A stretch of DNA of 24,192 nucleotides from a virus. The notes beneath the pieces were generated by a model. It had not been told where the DNA came from, ran no database searches, and worked only from the letters and a program-made list of their open reading frames with translations. The DNA lies in IMG/VR virus record IMGVR_UViG_3300027728_000566, positions 1 through 24,192 of that record. One strand, 5' to 3'. Each line of letters starts with the position of its first letter. Positions within the stretch are counted from its first letter, which is position 1. This document shows positions 6,030-13,769 of this stretch, in pieces. The translations under genes were made by a program, and so were the position numbers.

Positions 6030-6947
6030 TTATATTAATTTCATTAATAGTTCAATAGGATCTACTCTTGAACTATGTGGTGGTGAGGGTGGTGATGTGA
6101 CTTGTGGTGGTGTTATTGGTTCTGTATCACTACTTTGAGCCAATATATTTTTTGACTCTGGAGTTGATGCGTATTGGGCTACTTTGGTATCTAAATCAGG
6201 TACAATTTTTCTTAATTCATCTTCAGTTCCTTTAAAGTCAGTTAATCCGTACCAATCTAACCAACCCATATACCATTTAGTATTCCCCATCAATTTTCTA
6301 ACTGCTGGTCTACCTAAAGACTCAAATGTCTTTAATTCCTTTCCTGCTAATCCAAAAATTTCTAACCAAGATTTTGCAGTATTAACGAACCCTCCACCTA
6401 AAAATGGAATATATTTAGCGGTTTGTTCTAACATTTTTATTACTTTTTCACCCCAAAATGGTGCTTTCTCAAGAATTTTTACAACAGGACCACCAACATT
6501 TTTTGCAGTTTCAGCTATTTTTGCGGCGTCTTTTGCTAATATTGCGGCTTTTAAAAGATTAACCCCTTTACCACCAACCTTTATTAAATTAAATGTCGGT
6601 TTTAATACACCCCCAAGAATGTCGCCAATTAATGGTACTGCACTAATCCAAGACAAAATAGCAAATAGGATGTCGCCTTGTCTCCAATAACTATATCCAT
6701 TATATAAGTCAATTGGTGTTCCAACAACAGGAAGCATACCTAAAACATCCATAACTGTATTATACCAACGAGCTTCATTAATATTTATTTTTTTATTTGG
6801 GTACAATACATTATATATTTCCAAAACAATTTTTTTCTCGTTTTTAGATAATTTATTCCATTTTTGTTTTGTTATTATTTTTTCTTTTTCTTCATGGTAC
6901 AATTGATTGACTTTTTGTTTGAATTGCACATCAGTTAAAATTTCCAT
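6030..6947 (-). CDS. Protein with polymorphic-toxin-like hydrophobic module, 305 aa
   Basis: Residues about 62-115 read YNTVMDVLGMLPVVGTPIDL, then YSYWRQGDILFAILSWISAV and PLIGDILGG. This strongly recalls the hydrophobic 'pretoxin' segments of polymorphic toxins (GLIPVVGE...ALSAAAxIPVVG). A second hydrophobic set (APFWGEKVIKML, KYIPFLGGGF) follows. The end is a Pro/Ser-rich linker (ITPPQVTSPPSPPHSS) and a short hydrophobic C-terminus (RVDPIELLMKLI). No toxin catalytic domain is apparent. It could be a membrane-active virion or ejection protein, or a structural protein with pore-like helices. It heads the transcript that continues into the DHH gene, just after the terminator at 6979-7003. Confidence 0.75.
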   Translation of the reverse strand: MEILTDVQFKQKVNQLYHEEKEKIITKQKWNKLSKNEKKIVLEIYNVLYPNKKININEARWYNTVMDVLGMLPVVGTPIDLYNGYSYWRQGDILFAILSWISAVPLIGDILGGVLKPTFNLIKVGGKGVNLLKAAILAKDAAKIAETAKNVGGPVVKILEKAPFWGEKVIKMLEQTAKYIPFLGGGFVNTAKSWLEIFGLAGKELKTFESLGRPAVRKLMGNTKWYMGWLDWYGLTDFKGTEDELRKIVPDLDTKVAQYASTPESKNILAQSSDTEPITPPQVTSPPSPPHSSRVDPIELLMKLI

Positions 6948-6978
6948 AAATATGTTTTCTATAAATACTCAACAAACT

Positions 6979-7003
6979 AAAAAAGGAACTCAATGAGTCC
7001 CTT
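6979..7003 (-). terminator. Terminator overlapping a stop codon
   Basis: On the minus strand the stem AAGGGACTC/GAGTTCCTT (one G-U pair) with loop ATT is followed by a T-run at 6979-6984. The TGA of the methyltransferase gene (6990-6992) lies inside the hairpin, so the coding sequence and the terminator share bases. It ends the methyltransferase operon before the 305-aa gene. Confidence 0.65.
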
Positions 7004-7823
7004 CCATATTCTTAAATATATGTGCTATCACATCCACCGTCCATCCATTCCCCAACATTTTATACCTCTGAGTATTTGATAACCCACTCGTATAATTTAG
7101 TGGTAATGTTTGCATTAACTCACAATCTTGTGGTGAGTATTTATAAATCTGTCCCAATTCATTTTTACAAAATGAATTAACTTGTCCCTTATACATTGTC
7201 GCGGTTAAACAAGATGCTTTCTCTTTGTAGTGTTGGACAACATCCTTTCTAATCTTTGGTCCCCCATAAAATAATAAGTCCAAGTAGTTCGGATATTTGT
7301 CTTTAAATTCTGGACTGATAACATCACATATTCTTAAACCCAAATCTTTTGGTTGTGTTATGTTTGGAATATTTGTCCAATATAATCTTGGTCTATTCTG
7401 ACAAGAGACCAATTTACTATTTATCTGAATTGGTTTAACACCCATTTGTTCAGATATAATATCTTGCCACTCCTGTTTCATTACAACATTTTCAAGTAGA
7501 AAATATTTTGGATTACATTCATTTTTTATTCTAACAAACTCAAAGAATAATTTACTCCTTGGGTCATCAAAGTTCAATCCCTTTCCAACATTTGAAAATC
7601 CTTGGCAAGGTGACCCACCAATTATAAGGTGGATTGGTGGTAAGTCAGAACCTTTAATTTGTGTAACATCCCCAAGTTGAATTGTGTTGGGGAAATTCTT
7701 TTGTGTTATTTTGATTGCATAGGGATCAACTTCACTTGAGAAATAATTTTCATATTTTATTCCTATTTTATTAAGTGCGACTTGTCCACAGCTAACCCCA
7801 TCGAAAAGACTTAGTACATTCAT
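6990..7823 (-). CDS. DNA cytosine-5 methyltransferase, 277 aa
   Basis: C5 cytosine methyltransferase motifs are complete: I (LSLFDGVSCG, SAM binding), IV (GGSPCQGFS with catalytic Cys73), VI (LLENV, 109-113), VIII (QNRPR, 142-146), a short target-recognition region, and IX-X ending in MLGNGWTVDVIAHI. It transfers a methyl group from SAM to cytosine C5; the Cys forms the covalent intermediate. The target sequence cannot be read. The N- and C-terminal parts are very similar to the protein at 8461-9522, so these are paralogues flanking a third, different methyltransferase. The likely role is protecting phage DNA from host restriction. Last gene of the operon, ending in a terminator. Confidence 0.95.
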   Translation of the reverse strand: MNVLSLFDGVSCGQVALNKIGIKYENYFSSEVDPYAIKITQKNFPNTIQLGDVTQIKGSDLPPIHLIIGGSPCQGFSNVGKGLNFDDPRSKLFFEFVRIKNECNPKYFLLENVVMKQEWQDIISEQMGVKPIQINSKLVSCQNRPRLYWTNIPNITQPKDLGLRICDVISPEFKDKYPNYLDLLFYGGPKIRKDVVQHYKEKASCLTATMYKGQVNSFCKNELGQIYKYSPQDCELMQTLPLNYTSGLSNTQRYKMLGNGWTVDVIAHIFKNMEGTH

Positions 7824-7843
7824 TATTTAATATTTTTATAAAA

Positions 7844-8464
7844 TTAGTTGATTTTATTTGAAATGTCAATTTGTCTGATAACACAATCCAAGATATATTT
7901 CCCAACATTGGGATCAACACAATTTCTTATTATTTGGTCTTTTCTATGTTTTAGTTTAAACACCCTTAAATCAAAATATCCTTTGTCAGACATACCTCTT
8001 TCGTTATGGGTTAAACCATCTTTAATTTCAATTTTGGGAATATCAATGTTTGTCCAAAACAAATGTCTTCCCAAATTTATAGTTGGCTGAACAAGTGTCT
8101 CATAGTATGGTTTAACATTTTCAACAACGAATTTTATATTGGTGTTTTTTGTATAATTTTGTAAGAAAATAATCTCAGCCCATAATTTCATATCTGGCAT
8201 AACTGAATCGTAACTTCCACTTTTACTTGCCATCATTCTAACTTTGCTATGACTTTGACAAGGTGGACTAGACCAAATAAAATCAAAGTTTCTCCAATTC
8301 TTGGCAAGGTATTCGTGAGCATCACCAACAATTACATTATCATTCGGAAAAAAATGTTTATATACATTTGCAATTTCTTCATTATACTCAATGGCTGTTA
8401 CTTCAACATTTTCCCAATATTTTCTATTTCCCCCAATTCCAGCATATAGATTTAATACATTCAT
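7844..8464 (-). CDS. Short C5-type DNA methyltransferase, 206 aa
   Basis: Motif I is LNLYAGIGGNRKYW, motif IV is SSPPCQSHSK (Cys69) and motif VI is VVENV (113-117). These define a Dcm-like fold with a catalytic Cys, but there is no clear QxRxR motif VIII, no sizeable recognition domain and no C-terminal GNG motif X, so at 206 aa it is much shorter than classical enzymes. Short phage versions of this type exist as free-standing proteins. It may methylate with a minimal recognition element, modify nucleotides, or depend on a partner. The ATG overlaps the stop of the upstream methyltransferase by 4 nt (ATGA), so the two are translationally coupled. Confidence 0.88.
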   Translation of the reverse strand: MNVLNLYAGIGGNRKYWENVEVTAIEYNEEIANVYKHFFPNDNVIVGDAHEYLAKNWRNFDFIWSSPPCQSHSKVRMMASKSGSYDSVMPDMKLWAEIIFLQNYTKNTNIKFVVENVKPYYETLVQPTINLGRHLFWTNIDIPKIEIKDGLTHNERGMSDKGYFDLRVFKLKHRKDQIIRNCVDPNVGKYILDCVIRQIDISNKIN

Positions 8465-9522
8465 TGTTCAATATTTTTTAATATGTGTGCAATAACGTCC
8501 ACCGTCCATCCATTTCCCAACATTTTTCTCGCTTGAGTTGATGTGACAACATTAGTATAGTTATCAGGAATTGTTTGTAGTCGTTCCATTTCAATTAAAT
8601 GTAGTTTTCTATATCTCCAAGTATTATCAACAATATAATCCAATGGTGACTCTACTGTAACCAAACAATTACCTTTACCATTTTTCTGCTGTGCATACAT
8701 CTTATGTTCTTTACTCCTAGGTGTTGAGTCCTTACCAGTTTCCTGTCTTATCTTTCTCCTCATATCTTTACCCTCTTGAGTTCTTGTTTCATAAAATGAA
8801 ATTGGTGTGTTATCTGACAAATTAACAACAATTTTTTTACTATTAATTGCCTTGAAAGTTATTGCTAATTCATTCTGTTCAAAATCTATACTAGACCTTA
8901 AATTTGAAATTTTTTCATCAATTGATAACCCCATCGGTTGTTCTTCAACTATATCTTTCAACATAATTTTCTTATCAATAGGTTGGGTTACATTGGGAAT
9001 GTTTGTCCAATACAATCTTCTTCTGTTTTGTGCTGAAACAAGTGCTGAATTGATTTCAATAGGTTTGACTCCCAAGACATCAGAAATCATATTTTCCCAC
9101 TTCTTTAACATCTTAACGTTTTCTAGTAGAAAATATTTTGGTTTAACTTCTTTCAGTATTCTAACATATTCCCAAAATAGATAAGATTGTCCTTGGAACT
9201 CAAATCCATCATTTTTCAATCTTAGATATTCATCCAAAGTAGTAATCTCATAATTGTCTTTTGTTGCCATACCTTTCATATTACCAGCAAAAGACAAGTT
9301 TTGACAAGGTGAACCACCAAATAAAATGTCTATTGCAGGTAGATTACTACTAGTTATTTCTTTTATGTCCCCCAATTGAATTGTATTGGGGTAATTGTGT
9401 TGTGTTACTTTAATAGCATACTTATCCACTTCTGAGGCAAAGTAATTATCATACTTTATCCCAGCACGATTCAATGCAACTTGGCCACAACTAATTCCAT
9501 CAAACAGACTTAATACATTCAT
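8461..9522 (-). CDS. DNA cytosine-5 methyltransferase, 353 aa
   Basis: Motifs: I (LSLFDGISCGQ), IV (GGSPCQNLSFAG, Cys73), VI (LLENV, 132-136), VIII (QNRRR, 165-169), a recognition region of about 130 residues, and ARKMLGNGWTVDVIAHI at the end. Relative to the 277-aa paralogue it carries an insertion after motif IV (MKGMATKDNYEITTLDEYLR, residues 82-101) and a longer recognition region that includes a basic stretch (GKDMRRKIRQETGK). Different recognition regions suggest a different target. It shares 4-nt overlaps with both neighbours (DUF3310 upstream, short methyltransferase downstream). Confidence 0.95.
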   Translation of the reverse strand: MNVLSLFDGISCGQVALNRAGIKYDNYFASEVDKYAIKVTQHNYPNTIQLGDIKEITSSNLPAIDILFGGSPCQNLSFAGNMKGMATKDNYEITTLDEYLRLKNDGFEFQGQSYLFWEYVRILKEVKPKYFLLENVKMLKKWENMISDVLGVKPIEINSALVSAQNRRRLYWTNIPNVTQPIDKKIMLKDIVEEQPMGLSIDEKISNLRSSIDFEQNELAITFKAINSKKIVVNLSDNTPISFYETRTQEGKDMRRKIRQETGKDSTPRSKEHKMYAQQKNGKGNCLVTVESPLDYIVDNTWRYRKLHLIEMERLQTIPDNYTNVVTSTQARKMLGNGWTVDVIAHILKNIEQ

Positions 9523-9764
9523 TTATTTTCCAATTGATTAATATGATGTTGAAGATACCACAAGGCTTTTTTAAGGTCTTCAATTTCTTTTGATTTATCT
9601 TTCTTTCCAGCTCTACTAATATACTTTACGGTGTTACCCAAAGCAAATCCTAATTCCCAAGCATCAATAACTTTGATGGCTTCATATACATTTGATTCTC
9701 CCCCATAATGACTGGGGTGATTGATATTTTCTTTCTTCTCCCAAGTTTTAGTTACGGTCTCCAT
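9519..9764 (-). CDS. DUF3310 protein, 81 aa
   Basis: The DUF3310 pattern is clear: INHPSHYGG, EAIKVIDAWELGFALGNTVK, YISRAGKK and then EDLKKALWYLQHHI. The domain is common in phages, sometimes fused or next to nucleotide kinases and modification enzymes; its function is not established. Its position as a coupled gene (ATGA overlap) directly upstream of three methyltransferases suggests a role in nucleotide metabolism or DNA modification. Length is typical for a stand-alone domain. Confidence 0.9.
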   Translation of the reverse strand: METVTKTWEKKENINHPSHYGGESNVYEAIKVIDAWELGFALGNTVKYISRAGKKDKSKEIEDLKKALWYLQHHINQLENK

Positions 9765-9958
9765 TTGATTTCTTCATTTTTAGTTTTATTCATATTTTTT
9801 CCTGTTTTTTCATAATCTTGGAGAAGTTGTTCAACTATATTATCCAAAGGATTATTTCCGTTTTCTTTTTGGGATTGATAAACGGATAAGGATACATCTT
9901 TTGTTTCCTTCCAACCTTTTGTGTTGGTCAATGTGATTCTGATTTTTAATGATTCCAT
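9752..9958 (-). CDS. Hypothetical protein, 68 aa
   Basis: Not recognised. It begins MESLKIRITLTNTKGWKETK, which looks like a small beta-hairpin, followed by a helical acidic segment and a Lys/Asn-rich tail. It is the first gene of the modification operon and overlaps the DUF3310 gene by 13 nt. No signal peptide, membrane segment or metal motif. Confidence 0.65.
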   Translation of the reverse strand: MESLKIRITLTNTKGWKETKDVSLSVYQSQKENGNNPLDNIVEQLLQDYEKTGKNMNKTKNEEIKWRP

Positions 9959-9997
9959 ATGTTTTTTAAAAATGATAAAATATTTCAGTTAAATTGT

Positions 9998-10693
9998 CTA
10001 TCTAATTGTTAAGTTTTTTGATTGGAATATATAAGACAATACCTTTCTCTTTATTAATGGAAATAACGTTTCTTCGAATGGAACGTCTTTGGAACAAAAG
10101 ATATTGAACACTGGTAACTCATTCTCTTTTGATATGATAATTTTTAATATGTTGGGATCAGTAACTTCAGTAAATGTTGTCTTGTTTGAATTCTTATACT
10201 TTCTAATATTATACTCCCAAATCTTGGTAAAATTATTAGATTTGGTATTACAATAACCCTTCTTTGAAGTTAAGTTATCTTCGTTTAAAATGGAGGTTAC
10301 TTCAATGGAATCGTAAACTACTGTCCATATTGATTTAATGATATTGAAATAATCCTGAAGTTTTGTATCACTATATTTCAATATTTCTTTTAATTCGGTT
10401 CTTTTTGGTTCTGTAAGATTGGGGATTTCTTTTGTCTTTAAATCGGTAAAACTTAATTCTTCATCAATTGATTTAAGTTTTTTATCAACATATATAATTT
10501 TTCCGTGTTTGGATATGTTTTTGATATTTGCTAAATGGAGGGTTATTTCCGTAAACATTGGATAAACTTTCATTTCTTCCAATTGGGTATTTAATTTTTG
10601 GAAATAACCCAACAAAACATATTGTTTTTGTTCTGCATCAATTACACCATGGAACAACCAATCTGTATCCATCAAAAACTTTAATTTCTTCAT
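9998..10693 (-). CDS. Conserved-looking hypothetical protein, 231 aa
   Basis: No named domain recognised. The N-terminus KFLMDTDWLFHGVIDAEQKQ, followed by YVLLGYFQKL and a helical LEEMKVYPMF, is well structured and resembles hypothetical proteins of environmental phages, from memory only. The middle is Lys/Glu-rich and helical (LKEILKYSDTKLQDYFNII); the C-terminus is mixed. It is soluble and has no signal. It lies 36 nt downstream of the tagged 448-aa gene and 39 nt upstream of the modification operon, so it may be co-transcribed with either. Confidence 0.8.
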   Translation of the reverse strand: MKKLKFLMDTDWLFHGVIDAEQKQYVLLGYFQKLNTQLEEMKVYPMFTEITLHLANIKNISKHGKIIYVDKKLKSIDEELSFTDLKTKEIPNLTEPKRTELKEILKYSDTKLQDYFNIIKSIWTVVYDSIEVTSILNEDNLTSKKGYCNTKSNNFTKIWEYNIRKYKNSNKTTFTEVTDPNILKIIISKENELPVFNIFCSKDVPFEETLFPLIKRKVLSYIFQSKNLTIR

Positions 10694-10729
10694 AATACCA
10701 AATATAATTAAAGTTTTGATTAAAATAAA

Positions 10730-12076
10730 TTAATTAATTCTCATTACAACAAATCTATGTCTTTGACCATCCGAGGTTGTAACCATTTGTTCATCATAAC
10801 TCGACAAAATTCTAATTCCATCAATATCTACCATCTCTTTAGCTATTTCATCAATATCCACATAATATTTCAAATCAGCACCCATATTTGTTAGATAATC
10901 AATTGGGCTTTCACTATCAACCAATGAATCAACTTTATCTTCAATCATTTCATCTGTTGGTTCGGTGTCAGGTTCAATACCATCAAGTTCCTCTTGAGCA
11001 TTATCAATCAGTTCTTGAATTTCATCATATTTTTCAGAATATTCATCTGGGTCTTCAATTTCATCTTCCAAATTACTTTGTTGTTCTTCCAATTGACTAA
11101 TATAATTTTCCAATTGTTCTTTTCTTTCTTCTTGTTCTTCTGTTAACTCAAAGTCATCAGAGTCAAACCAAGATTCTGGACTATCACGGATACTATCTTC
11201 ATAATGTTCTCTCATTTCATCTCTTACTTGGTCTTCATCAATGTATTGTGCTAAATCAACACCTTCAAGTCCAAGTTCTATCGTATATTGTAAAGCAGAT
11301 TTTTCAGCGTCAGCCATAGTTCCAACAGCATATTCTTTCCCTCTATGTCCAACAACTTCAAACATACTCATCTCATAGTGTCTATATTTCATTGGTATGA
11401 TAGAATATACATCGGCAACATCGTTAGTCAAATCATCAATTTCTTCTTGTAGATTATCAATTTCATTATATAATTCTTCCCTTTCTTCGGAGTCTGGGTC
11501 TAATTCAGCACCTTGTTGTACTAATTCTTCAATTCTTTCCTTTAAAGATTCAATTTCTTCTTTCGTATCTTCATCCATTTCATCTAGTTCTCCTTCACTA
11601 ACCAAATATTGGTATAAGGCATTGACTATTAGTCCTTCGTCATCTATATCAGGATTATCCAAATCCCATTCACCACTTTCTTTTCTTTCTAGGGCTAATT
11701 CCTTTTTTTCTTGTTCCTCTCGTGCAATCCTTCGTTTTTCTATGGGTGTACCCCAATCAGTAACATAACCTTTTACAATGGTTTTACCAATGTCAGATAT
11801 CTTGGTATGTGATACATCTAAATTACCATAAATGTAAGCAACATTACCCAACTCAGTCATTTCTGGCATATCACTCAATTTTAAATTACCTGTTATGTAA
11901 AGTGGTTTTCCTTTGAATTTTTTAATATAAGTTGCATCGGCTTGATAATACGCCATCTTCATTAATGTTCTATATTCATCTGGTGCCATTATATAATACT
12001 CATAATCCTCATTTTGTTCTTTCAACAATTTGATTAACCTTTTGAATTGTTCTTCGTTTAATATTATTTTTCTCAT
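10730..12076 (-). CDS. Acidic coiled-coil protein with N-terminal tag, 448 aa
   Basis: The N-terminus MRKIILNEEQFKRLIKLLKE is a basic amphipathic helix ending in L-K-E before Gln, the same design as two other proteins here. A short leucine-rich or solenoid-like stretch follows (LYITGNLKLSDMPEMTELGN, then YIYGNLDVSHTKI, residues about 59-95). Long Glu/Asp-rich coiled-coil regions come next (about 160-215 and 315-370). The final part is globular and ends HRFVVMRIN. No enzymatic motif. I infer an internal virion protein carrying a removable capsid-targeting peptide. It is coupled to the upstream tagged 113-aa gene through an ATGA overlap (12073-12076). Confidence 0.85.
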   Translation of the reverse strand: MRKIILNEEQFKRLIKLLKEQNEDYEYYIMAPDEYRTLMKMAYYQADATYIKKFKGKPLYITGNLKLSDMPEMTELGNVAYIYGNLDVSHTKISDIGKTIVKGYVTDWGTPIEKRRIAREEQEKKELALERKESGEWDLDNPDIDDEGLIVNALYQYLVSEGELDEMDEDTKEEIESLKERIEELVQQGAELDPDSEEREELYNEIDNLQEEIDDLTNDVADVYSIIPMKYRHYEMSMFEVVGHRGKEYAVGTMADAEKSALQYTIELGLEGVDLAQYIDEDQVRDEMREHYEDSIRDSPESWFDSDDFELTEEQEERKEQLENYISQLEEQQSNLEDEIEDPDEYSEKYDEIQELIDNAQEELDGIEPDTEPTDEMIEDKVDSLVDSESPIDYLTNMGADLKYYVDIDEIAKEMVDIDGIRILSSYDEQMVTTSDGQRHRFVVMRIN

Positions 12077-12414
12077 AATAGTTTTCTTAATGTTCTTCTT
12101 ATTTGTTCTGACATCTCTCTACCAGGATTTATATTATCTGATTTATCATCCTTAGTTGGTTGTCCACCACCAGTTCCAATTGGTTCATATGTTACATTAG
12201 GTTCTTTATATTTGAATGGACCATCATTGAATTTGAATGGGGGGTCATCATCGTCACAATCATAATATCCTTTTTTGCAACAATCCAACCATGTTCCCGC
12301 CATACTAAACATTTCTTGTGCTTGTTTATGATGAGGGTCTTTTCTCATTCTACCTTCATCGTGTTTAGGTTTTAATAATTTACTATATTTCTTTTTAATA
12401 AAATTAAGTCTCAT
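12073..12414 (-). CDS. C-terminally tagged protein, 113 aa
   Basis: Not recognised by fold. A basic N-terminus (MRLNFIKKKYSKLLKPKHDE) is followed by a patch with Cys (WLDCCKKGYYDC), an Asp run (DDDDPPF), a Pro/Gly/Asn-rich middle, and the C-terminal basic tag EMSE-QIRRTLRKLL. The residue pattern of the tag matches the tags of its neighbours, but here it is at the C-terminus. The N-terminus FIKKKYSKLLK may be a second copy of the motif. Probably packaged or membrane/DNA-associated, by inference. It lies 30 nt after the upstream tagged gene. Confidence 0.75.
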   Translation of the reverse strand: MRLNFIKKKYSKLLKPKHDEGRMRKDPHHKQAQEMFSMAGTWLDCCKKGYYDCDDDDPPFKFNDGPFKYKEPNVTYEPIGTGGGQPTKDDKSDNINPGREMSEQIRRTLRKLL

Positions 12415-12444
12415 TTTTCTTATTTCTTCTACTGATACCCCAAT

Positions 12445-12849
12445 TTATTTTGATAGTAATTCAGCAAACTCATAAAACTTGGGATCAGGTAAATGGTCAT
12501 ATTTTTTAATGAAATCATTTATCTTTTCTTCATTACTATTTGATGAAAAATTTCTTTGAGCAGGTAAATCTACCCCACTTTTATATTTCTTTTTCAATTC
12601 ATCTACCTTATAGTGTGCGGTATTGTATATCCTGTGTAACATATTCAAATGTTTTTTATCACAAACATTATCACTTGGTGCTAACTCATTCAAATGTTCA
12701 TCTAGTTCCATCATAAAAGAATATGCTTCGTCAAAAGATGTGTAAGTATTATTTTCACCAATCGTAGGTTCGTTTAGTTTGGATTCATTTAACACCCTTT
12801 TAACCAACTTGGTTAAATCTCGTTCTGTACGTCTGATTATTTTTCTCAT
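12445..12849 (-). CDS. N-terminally tagged helical protein, 134 aa
   Basis: Begins MRKIIRRTERDLTKLVKRVL followed by NE-S: a strongly basic amphipathic tag with a V-L-N-E junction. The rest is a small, mostly helical domain (residues 40-134: FDEAYSFMMELDEHLNEL, LNMLHRIYNTAHYKVDELKK, INDFIKKYDHLPDP). The start at ATG 12849 is chosen because the longer frame would run through the divergent homing endonuclease and would begin with an unlikely Asn/Phe-rich sequence. First of three consecutive tagged genes. Function beyond the tag is unknown. Confidence 0.82.
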   Translation of the reverse strand: MRKIIRRTERDLTKLVKRVLNESKLNEPTIGENNTYTSFDEAYSFMMELDEHLNELAPSDNVCDKKHLNMLHRIYNTAHYKVDELKKKYKSGVDLPAQRNFSSNSNEEKINDFIKKYDHLPDPKFYEFAELLSK

Positions 12850-12912
12850 TAAAAAAGTATTTTTGTTTAATTTACATATAATAAATATATCAGTAATTAG
12901 ATATTTATGGTT

Positions 12913-13509
12913 ATGAATATTGGGATATATAAAATACAAAATAAAATAAACAATAAAGTTTATATTGGTAGTTCTATTGTTTTGAATAAAAGAAAGTATA
13001 AACATTTTTGGATGCTGAACAAAGGTGTTCACCCAAACATTTATTTACAGAAATCTTATAATAAAAATGGTACTGAGGTTTTTGAATTTGAAATATTGGA
13101 ATTATGTGAAGAAAATGATTTAATTTCAAGAGAAAATTATTATATTAATTATTATAAGTCTAATGAGATGGAGTTTGGTTACAATTTAGCATTGGTTGGG
13201 GATTCAAGAAGAAATATTGTAAGCGATGAAGTTAAAATGAAATTATCAAAACATAATCAAATTAAAAATGGTAATTTTTCAAAATATAGTTTAATCAATT
13301 TGAAAAATAATATATTTAACATTTTTGATAACTTAAAGGATGGTGCTAGATATTTATTAGATAATGGGTTCGCTAATGGTAATGAAAAAAATGTTAGACA
13401 AACATTATCAGTTTGTTTGAGGGGTAAACCAATAGACAATGGTAATAAAAAATGTAATACAATCAGACAAACTTGTTATAGTCATAGATTTGAAATCATA
13501 AACAACTAA
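12913..13509 (+). CDS. GIY-YIG homing endonuclease, 198 aa
   Basis: The N-terminal catalytic domain reads MNIGIYKIQNKINNKVYIGS: GIY at residues 4-6 and YIG at 17-19, with Arg27 and a later Glu in SRENYYINYY as the expected catalytic residues. The C-terminal half (YSLINLKNNIFNIFDNLKDG, then VRQTLSVCLRGK) resembles the NUMOD-type DNA-binding modules of homing endonucleases. Such enzymes cut genomes lacking the insertion and spread by repair. It is free-standing, inserted between the divergent tagged operon and the 49-aa gene. ATG 12907 would add two residues. Confidence 0.9.
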   Translation: MNIGIYKIQNKINNKVYIGSSIVLNKRKYKHFWMLNKGVHPNIYLQKSYNKNGTEVFEFEILELCEENDLISRENYYINYYKSNEMEFGYNLALVGDSRRNIVSDEVKMKLSKHNQIKNGNFSKYSLINLKNNIFNIFDNLKDGARYLLDNGFANGNEKNVRQTLSVCLRGKPIDNGNKKCNTIRQTCYSHRFEIINN

Positions 13510-13523
13510 AAAACAAAACAATT

Positions 13524-13673
13524 ATGGCCGGATGTGGATGTAAAAACAAACCAGTTCAACCTACCCATTCAACTCCAGCGAATCAATCTCAGCCAAACAC
13601 TCAGAATTCGCAAAGTAACACAATTCAGGAGTCAATCAAGAAAGTCGTTGAGAAATATTATAAGAAAAAATAA
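13524..13673 (+). CDS. Small Cys-Gly protein with C-terminal tag, 49 aa
   Basis: Starts MAGCGCKNKPVQP, continues with a disordered Ser/Asn/Gln/Thr/Pro linker (residues 11-32) and ends TIQE-SIKKVVEKYYKKK. The C-terminal segment has the same amphipathic basic pattern and x-E-S junction as the tags of larger proteins here. The CGC motif could bind metal or be modified. A flexible linker joining a tiny Cys head to a targeting helix suggests a small internal virion or scaffold-associated peptide (inference). It starts 14 nt after the homing endonuclease and ends before a terminator. Confidence 0.75.
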   Translation: MAGCGCKNKPVQPTHSTPANQSQPNTQNSQSNTIQESIKKVVEKYYKKK

Positions 13674-13698
13674 TATTTTTTGATGGGGAGGTAAAATG

Positions 13699-13725
13699 AA
13701 GGGGACATTATTTGTCCCTTTTTTT
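13699..13725 (+). terminator. Rho-independent terminator
   Basis: GGGACA (13702-13707) pairs with TGTCCC (13713-13718) around a 5-nt loop, extended outward by G-T and A-T pairs, with seven Ts at 13719-13725. It closes the homing endonuclease/49-aa transcript. The remaining leader to 13769 is A/T-rich and holds no promoter I can identify. Confidence 0.8.
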
Positions 13726-13769
13726 ATTTATATTGTCATAATTTTTTTGTATACATTAATTAAAAAATT

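Noticed and set aside
11397-11768. Plus-strand Ser-rich open frame inside the 448-aa gene
   Set aside because: Its Ser-rich composition is the antisense of the acidic coiled coil, a usual shadow effect.
12445-13032. Longer 195-residue version of the tagged 134-aa protein
   Set aside because: The extra N-terminus would overlap the divergent homing endonuclease start and has an unlikely composition; ATG 12849 gives the family-like tag directly.
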